Of a stretch of DNA of 24,861 nt, positions 22,574 to 24,861 are shown in pieces. The notes below the pieces were generated by a model. That model was not told where the DNA came from, did no database searches, and worked only from the letters and a program-made list of their open reading frames with translations. This stretch comes from CAIMZW01 sp037142435. Its GTDB lineage: Bacteria; Actinomycetota; Actinomycetes; Nanopelagicales; Nanopelagicaceae. The position numbers were made by a program, and so were the translations under genes. Each line of letters starts with the position of its first letter. Position 1 is the first letter of the stretch. The stretch spans positions 1-24,861 of the forward strand of contig JBAXAO010000018.1 in NCBI GenBank assembly GCA_037142435.1. The letters are read 5' to 3'.

Positions 22574-24861
22574 TTACTTCAGATTGTTAATTGAAACGGT
22601 CTGAGTTGTTCCACCAAGTTTGATCTGGTAGGTCTGCTTGGTGAAGCTACCTCCAGAAACTGGGAAGACGCACTTTGTACCGGATGGTCCTGACAGCGAT
22701 ACTGCGTTTGCAACTACGCCACCGTGGATTTCTACGTTCTTGCAGCTGCTCTGTGCAATCTTCAAGAAGCCACCGTTGACTTTTACGGTTCCGTCGATGA
22801 TTGATGGAGACGCAGTTGAGGCAACTTCAAATCCAGCGGTTGAAGATGATGCTGGAGTAAATGGTGCATTGATTGGGCAGTTGCTTCCGTAGGAAGAGAC
22901 GCATGAATCTACATCGCTCTGGCTTGGGAAGATGATTGCATCGTGGGTGCCTGGTGTATTAGGTCCGCACAATGTAACCGTGGCATTTGTGTTCTTGAAG
23001 CTGGTTTTACCTTCAAAGACCAACTGTGATCCACGAGCCTTGGTAAGGCTACTTACAGTGCCGGTAGTTTGGAAACCGCCAGAGTAAGTGCATGCACCAG
23101 TTTTGGAATTGTAGGTGCCTTCGGAATCGTCTGTCTTGAAGACAATGCTTTCGTTGCTGTCGCTTGAGTAGCTCTTCAAGTTCAGCTGGTTGTGAGCAGA
23201 ACCATCTCCATGGAAGATGTGAATTCCACGGCTGATACGGATTTCGATGGTGCGCTTTCCATTCTTGGTCCAGTCGTTCTTGGCAGTCTTGGAATACTTG
23301 TCGTTTCCAGAACTATCATTCTTGGAACAATCTTCATGAACTGTTACGCCATCTTGTTCAAGAATCTTTTCAGATGACATAAGAGTGTTCAAAATGGTGA
23401 TTTCCTTATCGCCATAGTGACCAGCAGGAAGTGTGATCGGATTTGCCAAGTCCTTACAGGTGTTGACGTAGTCACGAATGTGACGCTCTGTCTTACTGTC
23501 GCTATCGGCCTCTTGAATCTTTCCACTTGTGCCGCCACTGTTGGTGCCGCCGTTATTTCCGCTTCCGCCACCGTTAAAACAGGTTGAGTTAATACCCGTT
23601 GTGCATGGGGTGTAGGTGTACTGACCTGGAGATGAGCTTCCAGATGGATTGGTAACAGTCACAGTGACAGTTCCCTTTCCAGCGGGTGCTTGTACTACCA
23701 ATGAGGTTGATCCGGCGCTGAAAACAATTGCGTTGTTTCCTCCGAAAGTAACTTTGGTAGTTGTATCCAGGTTGGTACCGGTAATTGTTACGGTCGTTCC
23801 ACCAGCTTCTGGGCCACTGACTGGGTTCATGTTCGAGGTGGTAGGAGAAGTCGTTACGTATGTGAACTTCTGAGAGGTCGAACCTGAAATCGTTGTTGTG
23901 TTGGTGGTGCCAACGCAAAGCGAATACTGACCACTTGTGCTTACGGCAGGTGTAACCGCAGTGATGCTGCCATCGCTGTTGACTGTAAACGAAGACGCGG
24001 CCTTGTAGTTGGAAGTATTGGTGGTCTTACAGGTATTGCTGTTGCTGGAGTTATCAAAACCAACAAACTTTACGTTAGTAGCAGTCAGGTAGTTACCGCT
24101 GATGAGGACGCTGGTTCCGCCAGCAACTGGTCCCTGAGGAGGGGTAATTCCAGTTACCAATGGAGTTGATCCGGACCCACAACTGCTGGAATAAGTAAAG
24201 GTTTGGCCGGTTGCAGTTCCCTGAGGGTTAGTCACTGCAATTTGAACCTGACCTGAGCCAGCCGGAACAACTGCCAAGATTGTGGAAGTGCCGAGAACCT
24301 GGAACGAAGTTGCAGCTTTTCCACCAAAAGTAACTGCAGTTACGCCTACAAAATTCGAGCCAGAAATGGTTACCGAGTCGCCACCAGTACTCGCAACACA
24401 AGAAGATTGTGGTGAGACTGATTCCATTGTTGGTGTTGGGTAAACGAATGAGGTAGTTCCGGTATTGCTGATGTAGACAGCAGGTGCAGTGATGGTTGAT
24501 CCTGTACCAGGTGAAACGCCAGTCGAACTACTTTGAATAACGATTGGGCTGTTAACGACCCATTGACCCGTGAATTGAATTCCGTTGTCGATTCCAGGTT
24601 GAGTTCCGCCAGTAGAGGTGGTGTTCATCGAGGTCGTGGTCAAAGGCTGGGTAACCAGTGTTGGAGTACAAGAGAAAGTTCCCTTATAGCCAACAGGAAT
24701 AGTGACTCCGCAGTTGGTTGTAGTCAACAGGGCTGGGTTGGTGATGGCGTTGTAGTTCAGTTGTGCCAACACCGAAGCTTTGGCGGCCTCTGCGGTGCTG
24801 GAGTTACTGTTCTGCAACGACATACGCTGTACGCCAGTTGTAGATGCCTGAGTGATCAGAA
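22574..24861 (-). CDS. PilX-like putative tip adhesin 2 with three IPT/TIG domains, 5' end outside window
   Basis: The frame is open to the window edge, and the first visible residues LITQASTTGVQRMSLQ match residues just after the membrane helix of adhesin 1, so only about 30 N-terminal residues are missing. The 761 visible residues contain a Ser/Thr-rich region, then three IPT/TIG immunoglobulin-like domains (about 24433-24191, 24166-23858 and 23848-23609; typical text SPQSS...GGDSVTISGSNFVG and SGPEAGGTTVTITGTNL), then a Gly/Asn linker. The conserved C-terminal domain (about 23506-22577) shares LCGP, NCP, IHGGVV and CVFPV with adhesin 1. TIG domains are common in surface receptors and adhesins. 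A pilus-tip adhesin is inferred. Confidence 0.8.
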   Translation of the reverse strand, partial: LITQASTTGVQRMSLQNSNSSTAEAAKASVLAQLNYNAITNPALLTTTNCGVTIPVGYKGTFSCTPTLVTQPLTTTSMNTTSTGGTQPGIDNGIQFTGQWVVNSPIVIQSSSTGVSPGTGSTITAPAVYISNTGTTSFVYPTPTMESVSPQSSCVASTGGDSVTISGSNFVGVTAVTFGGKAATSFQVLGTSTILAVVPAGSGQVQIAVTNPQGTATGQTFTYSSSCGSGSTPLVTGITPPQGPVAGGTSVLISGNYLTATNVKFVGFDNSSNSNTCKTTNTSNYKAASSFTVNSDGSITAVTPAVSTSGQYSLCVGTTNTTTISGSTSQKFTYVTTSPTTSNMNPVSGPEAGGTTVTITGTNLDTTTKVTFGGNNAIVFSAGSTSLVVQAPAGKGTVTVTVTNPSGSSSPGQYTYTPCTTGINSTCFNGGGSGNNGGTNSGGTSGKIQEADSDSKTERHIRDYVNTCKDLANPITLPAGHYGDKEITILNTLMSSEKILEQDGVTVHEDCSKNDSSGNDKYSKTAKNDWTKNGKRTIEIRISRGIHIFHGDGSAHNQLNLKSYSSDSNESIVFKTDDSEGTYNSKTGACTYSGGFQTTGTVSSLTKARGSQLVFEGKTSFKNTNATVTLCGPNTPGTHDAIIFPSQSDVDSCVSSYGSNCPINAPFTPASSSTAGFEVASTASPSIIDGTVKVNGGFLKIAQSSCKNVEIHGGVVANAVSLSGPSGTKCVFPVSGGSFTKQTYQIKLGGTTQTVSINNLK

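Noticed and set aside
23600..24440. Repeated segments in the adhesin gene as a DNA repeat or CRISPR-like array
   Set aside because: Similarity is at protein level only, with units of about 80-100 residues matching IPT/TIG domains. There are no short identical repeats with uniform spacers.
1..24861. tRNA or rRNA genes, transposases, integrases or attachment sites
   Set aside because: None was recognised on either strand. The cassette duplication has no flanking insertion sequence or obvious direct repeats.

Overview
The window looks like a chromosomal piece of a free-living actinobacterium of intermediate G+C. The evidence is a lysine/alanine-rich HupB-style histone tail, a tRNA-guanine transglycosylase with the actinobacterial wording around its active site, frequent GTG/TTG starts, two apparently leaderless genes and a Gram-positive style type IV pilus operon. 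A small-genome freshwater lineage is only a guess. No rRNA, tRNA, CRISPR array, transposase or phage gene was seen.

Layout. 1-208: the 3' end of an HU-like gene with 48-bp in-frame repeats, then a strong terminator. 223-3438: a MarR regulator divergent from an M13 zinc metallopeptidase, then a small lipoprotein and a bidirectional terminator. 3456-9500 (minus strand): a complete oligopeptide ABC importer in the order permease C, binding protein, permease B, ATPase D, ATPase F, with a 15-bp perfect hairpin between the binding protein and permease B. 9663-10922: tgt. 10933-11706: a DODA/YgiD-type extradiol dioxygenase, preceded by a perfect palindrome nearly identical to the one in front of marR.

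11770-20659 (minus strand) is one tightly coupled operon, transcribed pilB, pilC, three minor-pilin/adhesin genes (PilV-, PilW- and PilX-like), a small minor pilin, the major pilin pilA1, the prepilin peptidase pilD and a GNAT acetyltransferase. Almost every junction overlaps or abuts. A textbook intrinsic terminator lies just after pilA1, inside the first codons of pilD. After a divergent CoA-binding protein gene (20889-21323), a second cassette follows on the minus strand. It repeats the last three surface genes: a large adhesin (running off the window end), a minor pilin and pilA2. The two cassettes share gene order, spacing and sequence, but the second adhesin has gained three IPT/TIG domains.

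How it works together: PilB (extension ATPase) and PilC (platform) drive assembly, PilD processes the prepilins, PilA1/PilA2 would form the fibre, and the minor pilins plus the two adhesin-like proteins would form alternative tips. No pilT, pilM, pilN or pilO is in the window. The most notable points are the duplicated and diversified pilin/tip cassette, a roughly 70-residue beta-rich module spread through several minor pilins, the terminator embedded in pilD, and the MarR operator pair linking two loci 11 kb apart.
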